Assembly (NCBI GenBank): GCA_017472685.1
Contig: JAFUOO010000017.1
Location: forward strand, 1-64,000
Length of the DNA: 64,000 nt
From: Clostridia bacterium
GTDB lineage: Bacteria; Bacillota; Clostridia; UMGS1883
Reading direction: 5' to 3'
Numbering within the stretch: position 1 is the stretch's first letter; each line of letters begins with the position of its first letter. The notes under the pieces are model-generated. The model saw only the letters and a list, made by a program, of their open reading frames with translations. It did not search any database and was not told the origin of the DNA. Of the stretch, positions 13,906 to 23,737 are shown piece after piece. Position numbers and translations under genes: made by a program.

Positions 13906-16900
13906 TCAATACTCCTCTAGATAGTAATAAACTTGTCTTGAAAGCTCGGAAAGATTAACTTCTATAGAAAAACCTCCGCCTACCCCAAGATATGCTGAAA
14001 ATTCAAATGGAACAATAATATCTGTTTCGGATTGGGCGTATTCTTTCGATACAAGATTAGTTAGGTCAAATACTAAGTGTTCTCCTAATTGAATACCTAC
14101 AAAAGAGGTGGAATCTACTGCCTCGCCCGTTATGGGATTTATTACGCTTGTTTGACTTGCACCTAATGTCACATCTTCATCCAAGGTGACTTCTATCGCG
14201 GCAACTGAAGTTTGTGTAGGATTGTCTGAAAAGGCATCAGTTAAGTCGTAACTTGTTTTTATTCCGACTTCTCCTTCTGCATCTTTGAACGATGCCTTAA
14301 CATATAATCCAACACCGAGATCAATGTCGACTTCTATCCATTTGTACACTTCCCATGGTTCTTTTCTACTTTCCAAAGATTCCCAATTGTCATGACGCCA
14401 TTCTCCGTCTTGGTTATAATAACATTCTCCGCTCGGATCAACAAACGCTATCGGGTTATTACTACAATACACATACCAGTTTGTGCCGTCCTTGATGGGG
14501 TCTTCACTGAAAAATCTACCTATGGCGGGGTCATAGTAACGTGCCCTCAAATAGATAAGACCGGTTTCAACATCGGAATATTCACCGCAGTAGCGCATCG
14601 GGTTATAATATGAATCTGTTGAAACAGTTTCGTTACCGAAAGCATCGAAGTCGTAATCAGCAACAACATTTCTGCTAACGTCACTTATGGCAGAAACATT
14701 GCCGTGTTCGTCCGTGTGGTAGTAGCCGATGGTGCCGTTGTTGTTGATGGCTACAAGTCCGTTGCCGTAAGTGTACTTAACAACGCTGTCGCCGCTGATT
14801 TCGCCCACAACATAAGCACCGTCGTTGATGAAGTTTGTTGTAACACCGTCAACGGTTTTGCTTGTGCGGATGCCATTAGCATCATAAGTGTAGGTTGCGT
14901 ATGTTCCTTCACTCGAATAGCTCTGCATTCTGCCAAAGAGGTCATAGTTGTACATGGCAAGTCCTACGCCCCAATACTTTTCGTTCATGTTACCGTTTGC
15001 ATCGTAGCTGTAGTAGAAAAAGCTCGAGCCTGAATCAGACTGTATGTTTTCTGCTGTAAGACGGTTGTTTTTATCGTAAGTATATGTTGTGGTGCTTGTG
15101 GACTTGGTCATTATGGCACGATTGCCAAAGGCATCGTAGGTATAGCTTGCCTGAACAGTGCCGTCAATACTTTCACTCGATAATCTGCCCACATTGTCGT
15201 ACACATATGATGTAACGGCGTCGTTGTTATCTACTGTTGCAATGTTACCATCAGCATAATAGGTAAGTGAATAATCGTCAATAAGATATGATGCTGAAGC
15301 TGTCGAGTATCTGTAATTTTTCTTTGTATTTAACAAGCCACCATCATAATACGAATATGTTTTGTAAGTGCGAGCATTGCTTACACCTGTTTTATAGGTT
15401 TTTTCTGTCAAAACACGGTTATTAGCATCATAAGTATAACTTGTATAACCATTCTCGTCTGTAACTCTTGTAAGTCGGTTGTTTGAATCATACACATATG
15501 TAAGGCTTTGCTCAAAGCTTCCATCTGAAATAAGGGCACTTGTACGGTTACCGTTAGCATCATATGCATATTCCTTAACAAGTGTGCCGCATGTTTCAGT
15601 AAGAACGTTGCCTAATCTATCATAAGTATATATCGTTGTGCCGTTTTCGTCAACCATTTGTGTAACATTGCCGAGGTAATCGTATGCATAGCTCAGACTT
15701 TGTTCGGTGTTATTAATTCCGGATGCAGTTTTTGACAAAAGCCATGGAGCTCCGTTATATGTATATTCGAAGAGCGTGCCGTTCTTGTCGGTGAATGTGA
15801 GCACAGTGCCACGGGAATTGTGCGTGTAGCTTTCGGTATAGCCTATGGGGTCGGTTACTTTGACAAGGAAGTCGCGGTATGAATATTCGTAATCGGTAAC
15901 AGAATGTGTATCGCGGGAAAGTGTTTCTGTTGCGGTGGGAACACCTGTTGCCATACGTATGATGTTGCCGAGGTTGTTATACTCATAACGGGTGAAATAG
16001 CCGCTGCCGTCGTCAACTGCTACAGGGCGGTTGCGGTTGTCGTAACGGGTTGAGGTTGTTTTTGTTGTGGTGCCGTCGCCTGCAGTTGTTACAGTTTTTG
16101 TCAGGCTGCCGTTGCGGTCGTAGTAATACTCTGTAACATTATCGGTATCATCGTCAATAGGAGTAGTTTCCTTTATGAGCTGACCGAGGTTGTTATACTC
16201 ATATGTTTTTACAACTTTGTTCAAACCGTCTTTCACCTGGTAGAGCTGTGCGCCGTCGTATACATTTGTTGTTGAGCCGTAGGGTTGCGTGTCTTTCAAA
16301 ACTCTGCCTCGATAGTCATAAGTGTAGGTGTGAGCAGTGTTGCCACGTAAATCTGTCACATTGAGAATATTGCCTGCGGCATCTGTTGTGTAAACCTGTT
16401 CTACAACTTCTGCACTATCATCAATAGTGTCTTTAACCTTATAACCATATTGGTTTGTGTATTCGGAAACTGTGATTGTTTCGGTGTCGGTTTTTTTGCG
16501 CTGTACGGAAACCGCGTTAAGGTTATCGTCGGCAATGAAATACGAATAGATATTTTCCATCAGAATGTCACCGTTGATACGGTTGCGAAGACGTTCGGTT
16601 TTGACTGAATTATCGCTGTAATAGGTGTATTTTGTGGTACAGTCGGCAATGCCGTCGCGGTAAGGAGAATAGCCCATCATGTTGCCATAGCTATCGTAGC
16701 TCTTGTAGTAGGTTATTGCCCATGCTGTGCCAGCCTCGTTGAGATAATACAAGCCAAGCTCTCTGCCTAACGCATCGTAACGAAGCATTGTCCATTTGCT
16801 GTTTTCATCTGTGATATAAATGCGGTTGGTTGAGTCATTATAGCTGTATTTTTGTGTTGTGTTATCCGGGTTTTTTATGGTTAAAATTCTGCCGAGGTAG

Positions 16901-19203
16901 TCGTAGGTGTAGGTCGTGGTATTGCCTTCACCGTCAACAAGCTTAACAAGGTTGCCCCATTTGTCATAATATGAAGTTTTTGTCACGTTTGCGGAGGGGA
17001 TATCCACGCCGTTGCGGTCAGTAATGTTGATAGCCTCAGGACAAGTTTCGGTTATGATTATTGAATACTGGGGAGCGGTTTCAGCAGAGTAGTCGCCGTA
17101 TGTATAGCTATACTCAACATACATTCCATCGCCGTCAATTGATGCAATGTTGCCATAGGAGTCGTAGGTGTAGGTCACAGATTCCTTAACGGTGGGAGTG
17201 CTGTCTGATGCCGAGGAGGAGAGTGCATAGTTCTTTTTGGTAATAACACCGCCGGAAACAGTGTTTTTAATTCCGCGGTATTTTTCAGTGTCGTAGATGT
17301 TATATTCATAATTTAACAGGCAATAGTTGCTGCGGCTGTTATAACCTGCACTGTAAATTATGGTGTCGTCTCTGGTTATTTTTGTGGTTTTGTTGTTGTA
17401 TGTGTTGTAAGAATATTCGTTGATGTAAGAAAGTGTTTTGTCTTCAGAATCAGTTTTGGTAACGGTTTCTGTGGATACAAGAAATTCGCCGTTTTTCCTT
17501 ATGTAGTCATATTCCTCAACAATTGTATAGTCAGGCACAGTGCTGACGGTAGTGCGTTTGGTAAGGTTGCCATCCGAGTCGAATTGCTCGGATATTGTGT
17601 AGCCTTCACGTGAGGGATATGAGGTGATAACCTTTGGCTGGCGAAACGGTATTGTGTGTTCGTAGACTGTTTCGTTTTCACGGGAAGCTGTTTCGCTTTG
17701 AAGGTCGTAACGAGTAACACACATATAGTCAGTTTTGGTTCGGTCGTCATAGTATGTGTTACGGATTGTTTTTTCGTACTCATAGCAAGACTGTGCTCCT
17801 GTTGGGAGAACTACATTATCTATCACCATTTTACTGTAAGACATTGTCTGCGAGGGGCTACTGCTGCTTCCTACATAAAAAGTTCTACCGCGCTGTGACA
17901 TGTTATAAATGACACTTTTTTGTGTGCTGTCTGTAATTTTGTATGACACGAGCAACTGAGCAGTGTTGTCGTCGGCATAATAACCGAGAGGGTCTTCTGT
18001 GGCGTTGTTGTAGGTGTAGAAAGAATACGAAACTACAGATGTGCCGTTGACGGTTATTCCGTTTTCCGTAAGAATGATTGTGCGATTTAAAGTGTCGGTA
18101 ATGGTTATGGTGTTGTCAGCATAACCATATGTGATGCTGTTGCCGAAACGGTCCGTAACGGATAAGAGTCGGTCATCTTCGCAATAAAATTCAACACCGT
18201 CGTAGCGCGTAAGGGTGTAATAATATGTGCCGTTTGTAATTTCGGCGGTTATTGTATACTTTTGGTTTGTTTTTGTATCTGTTTCTGAGCTAACATTAGG
18301 ATATTTTATTGTGTAAAAGCATTTGGCGGAATCATATTCTCCATCTTCTGTTGCGATTAAAAATTCTACAGTGTTTTTTGTGTAAGAGTCATACAACATG
18401 CCATACATTCCTTCTGTGTCACTGGAGTCTTCAAAAGCTATGATTGCGGGAATGTCGTAATTCCAACCACCACCTATATTTACGTGTTGTAATTTGTTGT
18501 CGCCGATTGTATAAGGGTTGGTTTTGCTTAAAACAGAGTCTAACAGAGCGTAACCTAAAGCTGGGTTGCGGTACAGTGTAATATCTTCACCGATTATGTC
18601 GGTGTGCATATATACTGTAGCTCGCGGAGAAAAGCCTATTTCATAGGGGTCTTGAGTGGACCAGTTGTAGTATTCCTGAGTATCAACAAGGTCGAATGCT
18701 GAGTCTGTGTAATCGGAAGCTATTTTTATTGAAACGCTGTCTTTTTCAGCATCAAGCATATCCCATAAACTGTCGTATGCTATGTAGATAGTATTACCTG
18801 AAAAATCTTCATTCAGGGAATACGCAAATACATATTTTGTTGCAGAATATTCGCTTGCACTGCCGGCAATATAATCGGTTATTGATACGTATTGGCTATA
18901 GCCGTCAATGTGGTTATTGTTGGAGGAGTTGAATTTTCTGCCAACAACCACATCAAGACCATTTTTACCGGGGAGATTTAATTCTTCGGCATAGAAAGAA
19001 ACGCCTCCCGAGTAGGTGTCAACTCTTTCTATACCTGCATCTGTAATGCTTGTGGGAGCAGCCTGCTCTGCCTTGACTGCCTGATTAATACTGTCAAACT
19101 TGAGATAAATGTCGAGACTATCAAGGGTGCTTGCATGAATAAACAGGGTTGAACAAAAAAGCGAAGTGAACAAAACAAGTAAAGAAAATATTGTTTTTTT
19201 CAT
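13906..19203 (-). CDS. Secreted Rhs/YD-repeat protein with polymorphic C-terminal tip
   Basis: A 1765-residue protein with a signal peptide (1-24), a beta-rich N-terminal region (to ~500) and a long run of YD/RHS repeats (~540-1530). The RHS core ends RARYYDPAIGRFFSEDP then DGTNWYVYCSNNPIAFVDPS (to ~1592). The variable tip is the last 173 residues: alternating hydrophobic/polar strands including FEFSAYLGVGGGFSIEVNL, no recognised nuclease or protease motif. Exported Rhs proteins of this plan (WapA-like) deliver C-terminal toxins to neighbouring cells. It starts with GGAGGTGG-ATG overlapping the previous stop (TAATG). The core nucleotides around the DGTNWYVY motif are almost identical to those in the truncated Rhs copy. 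Confidence 0.9.
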   Translation of the reverse strand: MKKTIFSLLVLFTSLFCSTLFIHASTLDSLDIYLKFDSINQAVKAEQAAPTSITDAGIERVDTYSGGVSFYAEELNLPGKNGLDVVVGRKFNSSNNNHIDGYSQYVSITDYIAGSASEYSATKYVFAYSLNEDFSGNTIYIAYDSLWDMLDAEKDSVSIKIASDYTDSAFDLVDTQEYYNWSTQDPYEIGFSPRATVYMHTDIIGEDITLYRNPALGYALLDSVLSKTNPYTIGDNKLQHVNIGGGWNYDIPAIIAFEDSSDTEGMYGMLYDSYTKNTVEFLIATEDGEYDSAKCFYTIKYPNVSSETDTKTNQKYTITAEITNGTYYYTLTRYDGVEFYCEDDRLLSVTDRFGNSITYGYADNTITITDTLNRTIILTENGITVNGTSVVSYSFYTYNNATEDPLGYYADDNTAQLLVSYKITDSTQKSVIYNMSQRGRTFYVGSSSSPSQTMSYSKMVIDNVVLPTGAQSCYEYEKTIRNTYYDDRTKTDYMCVTRYDLQSETASRENETVYEHTIPFRQPKVITSYPSREGYTISEQFDSDGNLTKRTTVSTVPDYTIVEEYDYIRKNGEFLVSTETVTKTDSEDKTLSYINEYSYNTYNNKTTKITRDDTIIYSAGYNSRSNYCLLNYEYNIYDTEKYRGIKNTVSGGVITKKNYALSSSASDSTPTVKESVTYTYDSYGNIASIDGDGMYVEYSYTYGDYSAETAPQYSIIITETCPEAINITDRNGVDIPSANVTKTSYYDKWGNLVKLVDGEGNTTTYTYDYLGRILTIKNPDNTTQKYSYNDSTNRIYITDENSKWTMLRYDALGRELGLYYLNEAGTAWAITYYKSYDSYGNMMGYSPYRDGIADCTTKYTYYSDNSVKTERLRNRINGDILMENIYSYFIADDNLNAVSVQRKKTDTETITVSEYTNQYGYKVKDTIDDSAEVVEQVYTTDAAGNILNVTDLRGNTAHTYTYDYRGRVLKDTQPYGSTTNVYDGAQLYQVKDGLNKVVKTYEYNNLGQLIKETTPIDDDTDNVTEYYYDRNGSLTKTVTTAGDGTTTKTTSTRYDNRNRPVAVDDGSGYFTRYEYNNLGNIIRMATGVPTATETLSRDTHSVTDYEYSYRDFLVKVTDPIGYTESYTHNSRGTVLTFTDKNGTLFEYTYNGAPWLLSKTASGINNTEQSLSYAYDYLGNVTQMVDENGTTIYTYDRLGNVLTETCGTLVKEYAYDANGNRTSALISDGSFEQSLTYVYDSNNRLTRVTDENGYTSYTYDANNRVLTEKTYKTGVSNARTYKTYSYYDGGLLNTKKNYRYSTASASYLIDDYSLTYYADGNIATVDNNDAVTSYVYDNVGRLSSESIDGTVQASYTYDAFGNRAIMTKSTSTTTYTYDKNNRLTAENIQSDSGSSFFYYSYDANGNMNEKYWGVGLAMYNYDLFGRMQSYSSEGTYATYTYDANGIRTSKTVDGVTTNFINDGAYVVGEISGDSVVKYTYGNGLVAINNNGTIGYYHTDEHGNVSAISDVSRNVVADYDFDAFGNETVSTDSYYNPMRYCGEYSDVETGLIYLRARYYDPAIGRFFSEDPIKDGTNWYVYCSNNPIAFVDPSGECYYNQDGEWRHDNWESLESRKEPWEVYKWIEVDIDLGVGLYVKASFKDAEGEVGIKTSYDLTDAFSDNPTQTSVAAIEVTLDEDVTLGASQTSVINPITGEAVDSTSFVGIQLGEHLVFDLTNLVSKEYAQSETDIIVPFEFSAYLGVGGGFSIEVNLSELSRQVYYYLEEY

Positions 19204-20264
19204 TATTCCACCTCCGGGTCTTCCAAGGGAATATAGTCTTCTTCGAAGATATATTCTTCAGGGGTAATTGTGATAGGTGTGTTATTGAGTACAGAATCAT
19301 CATTTGTGTGCGCGCTTGCCTTTGAGACAGGTGCTTCTGCATCAAATTTTTTCATTAAATCATATTTGAAAGCAAGTGCATCATTTGCTTCAAGAAGAAT
19401 ATCTTCTTTGAGGGAAACAGCGTTGTTTTCGATTGTGATAATGTCGGAAAAATCATTTCGTGTTTTAATCGAATGACTTCTGTAAAGCATGATTTCGGAA
19501 ATGCTCATTTCCGGTGCGTTTGCTATTGTCTGCGGGTTGTCGGATACAAATGTAGAAACAATAGTATTCCAGGAAGCTCCGTTTATGCGTTCATTGAGCA
19601 TTTGCTTGGTTGTTTTTACTCCGGCAAAGCTTAACTCGTATGCACCTGCAATTTCTTCCGGGGTTATTCCTTCTGCAATATAGTTGGCAACCTCTTCTAC
19701 AGAAAGCATGTCGTCCGTGCGGTTGAAAATTTGGTCATAGGCATTATAAATCCAGAACTTTTCATCGCTGTTTTTTTCGCCTGCATGATATATTTCGGGG
19801 ATTATGGAAATATCGGAGTCGGTTTGACGAAGAAACTTGTAAATATCCAATACGAGGCTTATGTCATAGTCTTCAAGGATAAGAGAGTTGACAAAGTCTA
19901 TTTCATCAGAGGTCATGCTATAATCAACTGCTGTATTGATGAACTCGTTTTTAAATTGTTTTTGTAATTCTGTGTCAATCGATAATGTTTCGATATAGTT
20001 GCTCAGTGTGGTTATTGACTCTTCAGTAAAGTCGTTGAAGGATATTTCTTCTTCGACAAGCTCGAAAGCGGGTTGGGTTGGAAATTCTATTTTTTCGCTG
20101 ATATTGAAATCAAAAGAAAAATCCTCTTCGACATTGAAAAACACATCGGTACAATCCGTTGAATCTTCAAATGAAATCAGCGTTATGCCGCTGCTTGCCA
20201 TTGCAACCGTTGCAATGGTAAGTAATGTTGCGGTAGCGATAGCTACAATAAGTTTGTTTTTCAT
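19203..20264 (-). CDS. Secreted helical protein upstream of Rhs
   Basis: A 353-residue protein with a signal peptide (1-23, ending VAMASS), a long acidic segment (~25-75), and then helix-rich sequence with recurring units of the type NYIAEGITPEEIAGAYELSF. I recognise no family. The stop codon overlaps the Rhs start (TAATG), so the two are made together; it may be an export or assembly partner of the Rhs protein. The ATG follows AGGAGG. The 98-bp gap upstream contains a GCTTTCGG/CCGAAAGC hairpin (20303-20343). Confidence 0.6.
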   Translation of the reverse strand: MKNKLIVAIATATLLTIATVAMASSGITLISFEDSTDCTDVFFNVEEDFSFDFNISEKIEFPTQPAFELVEEEISFNDFTEESITTLSNYIETLSIDTELQKQFKNEFINTAVDYSMTSDEIDFVNSLILEDYDISLVLDIYKFLRQTDSDISIIPEIYHAGEKNSDEKFWIYNAYDQIFNRTDDMLSVEEVANYIAEGITPEEIAGAYELSFAGVKTTKQMLNERINGASWNTIVSTFVSDNPQTIANAPEMSISEIMLYRSHSIKTRNDFSDIITIENNAVSLKEDILLEANDALAFKYDLMKKFDAEAPVSKASAHTNDDSVLNNTPITITPEEYIFEEDYIPLEDPEVE

Positions 20265-20302
20265 ATTTTCCTCCTATGTAATAGTTTTTGTGTGAGAATA
20301 TA

Positions 20303-20343
20303 GCTTTCGGAGGCAACAATTATTCAAATGGCTCCCCGAAAGC
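20303..20343. repeat. Stem-loop upstream of the Rhs operon
   Basis: GCTTTCGG (20303-20310) pairs with CCGAAAGC (20336-20343) around a 25-nt loop. It could end transcription from the small secreted-protein gene, but no T-run is present, so its role is open. Confidence 0.5.
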
Positions 20344-20362
20344 CACATTCTGCGTGGTGGAA

Positions 20363-20773
20363 TTATTTGTATTCCACTATGTTGCTTGTGTCGTAAAAGG
20401 CTTCGACCTGGTTTCCGTCGGCATCGTAAGCGATGTAAACGTTCATTAAGCGGTACTCGTAGCCCTTTTCAACCTGGTAGGTTTCATCGAACGCTACAAC
20501 GGCTGAATCTGTACCATTCCAGGACTGTACGGTTTTCCACATGCTGCCTTTTTGCTGCAACTGCATTACCAGTCGTACGGTGTAGCCTGCTCTGACACTT
20601 ACGGAGCCATAGCAGCTTGCTACACCTGTTGAGTTTATGCTGAAACTCAGGTCAGTACTAATGATGGCAATGTTATAGGGCGAAATGTCGGGCTCTTGTG
20701 CATAGATGCATAATGCCGACAACGACAGACAAACGCACAAAACAACTGCGGTAAAAAACTTGATTTTTGACAT
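20363..20773 (-). CDS. Small secreted protein, DUF6147-like
   Basis: A 136-residue protein with a signal peptide (1-25, ending CIYAQE) and a mature beta-sandwich-like domain: YNIAIISTDLSFSINSTGVA then VRLVMQLQQKGSMWKTVQSW and YRLMNVYIAYD. This layout resembles the secreted DUF6147-type proteins of Clostridia; the match is from memory and unproven. The start at 20773 is decided by GGAGGTG. That ribosome site lies inside a 13-bp hairpin (20779-20825) followed by TTTTT directly before the ATG. Confidence 0.65.
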   Translation of the reverse strand: MSKIKFFTAVVLCVCLSLSALCIYAQEPDISPYNIAIISTDLSFSINSTGVASCYGSVSVRAGYTVRLVMQLQQKGSMWKTVQSWNGTDSAVVAFDETYQVEKGYEYRLMNVYIAYDADGNQVEAFYDTSNIVEYK

Positions 20774-20825
20774 AAAAACACCTCCTTTCAAACGTTTCTA
20801 TATAATAAACGATTGAAAGGAGGTG
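20774..20825 (-). promoter_or_regulatory. Terminator-like hairpin sequestering a ribosome site
   Basis: Read on the minus strand, CACCTCCTTTCAA pairs perfectly (13 bp) with TTGAAAGGAGGTG, extended after one mismatch by 5 more pairs, and is followed by TTTTT and then the ATG at 20773. The 3' arm is the Shine-Dalgarno of the secreted-protein gene. The structure can act both as an intrinsic terminator after the anti-sigma gene and as a block on translation initiation. Confidence 0.85.
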
Positions 20826-20841
20826 AAGTGGACAAGAATTT

Positions 20842-21525
20842 TCAATTTTTTTTCAAATTTTTTGAAATTTTTTCAATTTCTTCCTCTGTGAGGTTGCCGG
20901 AAACATGGTAAGATTTCTCGTCATCGTTCCATATTATCTGGTTGAGGTCGTCCTTAAATATGCCGACAGCATCGTAGCCTTGGATGGTGAGCTGCTCAAT
21001 TGAGGCATCCTCTGTGTCGGTATTAAAATTTAAATCTAAATCACGGATGTTTATACTGAGAAATAAATCGCCATTAAGAAAATAGAGAATAAGTCCTTTG
21101 CTTGTAACAACATTCCTTGTAAGTTCAAAGCCTTGGGGAAGGTAGGAGAGGGTCACGTTTTCGTCTGTGTAGCTTCCTGCGGCAGAGTCACTGAAAAAAA
21201 CATCGCTGTTGGGAGCATCTTCTTGGTAAATAAGCTTTATAAACTTTGTGCGCCAGGCTTTTACACTGCATATGGAAACACTTGCCAGAACAAGGGCAAC
21301 CAGGCACACGCACGCCGCGCGCTTGGCGTACATAATGAAGCTGTTTTTTACGCGGGATTTGTTTGCTTTTTTGAAAAGCTGTTGCATTTTTGCTTCGTGC
21401 TCTTCGGAAAAGCTTACTTCAGATGTGCTTGCAAGCAGTTGGCAGTCTTTTTCATTAACAGCGGTGAGGGCTTCGTCAATCATTAAATCAAGAGCATTTT
21501 CAAATGCTTTGTCCTTATTCATCAT
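20842..21525 (-). CDS. Membrane anti-sigma factor candidate (DUF4367-like)
   Basis: A 227-residue protein with an N-terminal cytoplasmic helical region (~1-65), one membrane span (~66-87, AACVCLVALVLASVSICSV) and an extracytoplasmic domain with the DUF4367-like pattern LSYLPQGFEL, then IIWNDDEKSYHVSGNLTEEE near the end. Proteins of this plan encoded next to ECF sigma factors act as their membrane-bound inhibitors and sense envelope signals. The start ATGATGA overlaps the sigma-factor stop, giving translational coupling and balanced amounts. The GGAGGAGG ribosome site is strong. Confidence 0.82.
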   Translation of the reverse strand: MMNKDKAFENALDLMIDEALTAVNEKDCQLLASTSEVSFSEEHEAKMQQLFKKANKSRVKNSFIMYAKRAACVCLVALVLASVSICSVKAWRTKFIKLIYQEDAPNSDVFFSDSAAGSYTDENVTLSYLPQGFELTRNVVTSKGLILYFLNGDLFLSINIRDLDLNFNTDTEDASIEQLTIQGYDAVGIFKDDLNQIIWNDDEKSYHVSGNLTEEEIEKISKNLKKN

Positions 21526-22028
21526 TGTGCCTCCTCCTTTGCAAGTTGTTTTCGTATTTCAGCCTTTGCACGTTGCAGTCGTTTGGTTACTGTTTCCGGG
21601 GATATTTCAAAAATGCTTGCAATGTCGGCTCGGCTCATGTTGTATATCCTGCTCAGAATAAGTGTGTCCTTGTATATGGGATTCATAGTATTGACTATGT
21701 CCATTATTTTGTTGACACTTTCGCTGTCGATTACCAAATCTTCGGGAGTACAGGGGTAGACATAGTCGGATCCAGCCGCGGTTATAATTTCGCGTTTTCT
21801 TTTGTTGTAAATGTCTATTGCAACGTTACGGCAAACAATGGCAAGAAAGTTGCGTGTACGGGAGCTTTCTTTAAGACTTATTCTGTCAAGATTTTTTATA
21901 ATGCGCACAAAAGCCTCGCTCACGGCATCTTCTGCGAGCGATTGGTCATTCAATACGTTATATGCTTCTTCGTACATGGTATTGCGGTACGTATAGTACA
22001 GCTTTTCTACCTTTACTTTTTTTCTCAA
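21522..22028 (-). CDS. ECF-type RNA polymerase sigma factor
   Basis: A 168-residue sigma-70 family protein. Region 2 is seen in YEEAYNVLNDQSLAEDAVSE and ESSRTRNFLAIVCRNVAIDI; region 4 helix-turn-helix in LSRIYNMSRADIASIFEIS followed by PETVTKRLQRAK. No region 1 or 3 is present, as in ECF factors. The start is TTG at 22028, 9 nt after AAGGAG. It heads a probable operon with the anti-sigma gene, and lies directly upstream of the secreted/Rhs genes, which are candidate targets. A TTGACA-18-TAAAAT promoter precedes it. Confidence 0.9.
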   Translation of the reverse strand: MRKKVKVEKLYYTYRNTMYEEAYNVLNDQSLAEDAVSEAFVRIIKNLDRISLKESSRTRNFLAIVCRNVAIDIYNKRKREIITAAGSDYVYPCTPEDLVIDSESVNKIMDIVNTMNPIYKDTLILSRIYNMSRADIASIFEISPETVTKRLQRAKAEIRKQLAKEEAQ

Positions 22029-22073
22029 GGGTATCTTCTCCTTAACGAGTAACAGACTGTAAATTCAGTAGAA

Positions 22074-22103
22074 ATTTTATCATATATAACCAGGGTTTGT
22101 CAA
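22074..22103 (-). promoter_or_regulatory. Promoter of the sigma/anti-sigma operon
   Basis: TTGACA (22098-22103), an 18-bp spacer and TAAAAT (22074-22079) on the minus strand: a housekeeping-type promoter rather than an obvious ECF one. Confidence 0.6.
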
Positions 22104-22130
22104 TAAAGCATAGAGGAGCGTATTATAATA

Positions 22131-22159
22131 AAAAAGGCACTCTTTTGGAGTGCCTTTTT
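22131..22159 (-). terminator. Terminator of the ilvBNC operon
   Basis: AAAAAGGCACTC/GAGTGCCTTTTT, a perfect 12-bp stem with a 5-nt loop immediately after the ilvC stop. Confidence 0.9.
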
Positions 22160-22169
22160 AAAAGTTCAA

Positions 22170-23225
<1,056 letters not shown>

Positions 23226-23231
23226 TCATTT

Positions 23232-23735
23232 TTAGTCTCTGTTTTTGAGACATTCCTTGCCTCTGCCTATGGCGGTGAGGCCTGTTCTTGTGAGCTCTAA
23301 AATTTCATACTGGCTTAAGAAGTCAACAAAAGCACTGATTTTAGAGGGCTCGCCTGTGAGCTGAACTGTGATGGAGTCAACGCCCAGGTCAATAATCTTA
23401 CCGCGGAAAATATCAACACTTGTCATGATATTTGCGATAGAATCCTTAGGCACTGCAATTTTTACCATCATCATTTCACGGAATACGGAATTGCTCTTTT
23501 CCATAACCTGAATTTTTTTAACGTCGTGAAGCTTACTAAACTGCTTCACAATCTGTTCCTTTGTTGCTTCGTCACAGGTGGAGCACACGGTTACGCGGGA
23601 ATAGGAAGGGTCCTCGGTTACACCAACTGTTAATGAGTCAATGTTGAAGCCGCGGCGTGCAAAGAGGGAGGATACACGGGTAAGTACACCTGAATGGTTA
23701 GTTACCAATGCGCTTATTACGAAAGATTCTGTCAT
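23232..23735 (-). CDS. ilvN: Acetolactate synthase small (regulatory) subunit
   Basis: A 167-residue IlvN/IlvH-type protein. The N-terminal ACT domain is clear (FVISALVTNHSGVLTRVSSL then FARRGFNIDSLTVG), which in this family binds valine for feedback control; the C-terminal second domain follows (VKIAVPKDSI onwards). It activates and regulates the catalytic subunit encoded 2 nt upstream. The length is normal for the IlvH class. Confidence 0.96.
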   Translation of the reverse strand: MTESFVISALVTNHSGVLTRVSSLFARRGFNIDSLTVGVTEDPSYSRVTVCSTCDEATKEQIVKQFSKLHDVKKIQVMEKSNSVFREMMMVKIAVPKDSIANIMTSVDIFRGKIIDLGVDSITVQLTGEPSKISAFVDFLSQYEILELTRTGLTAIGRGKECLKNRD

Positions 23736-23737
23736 AA

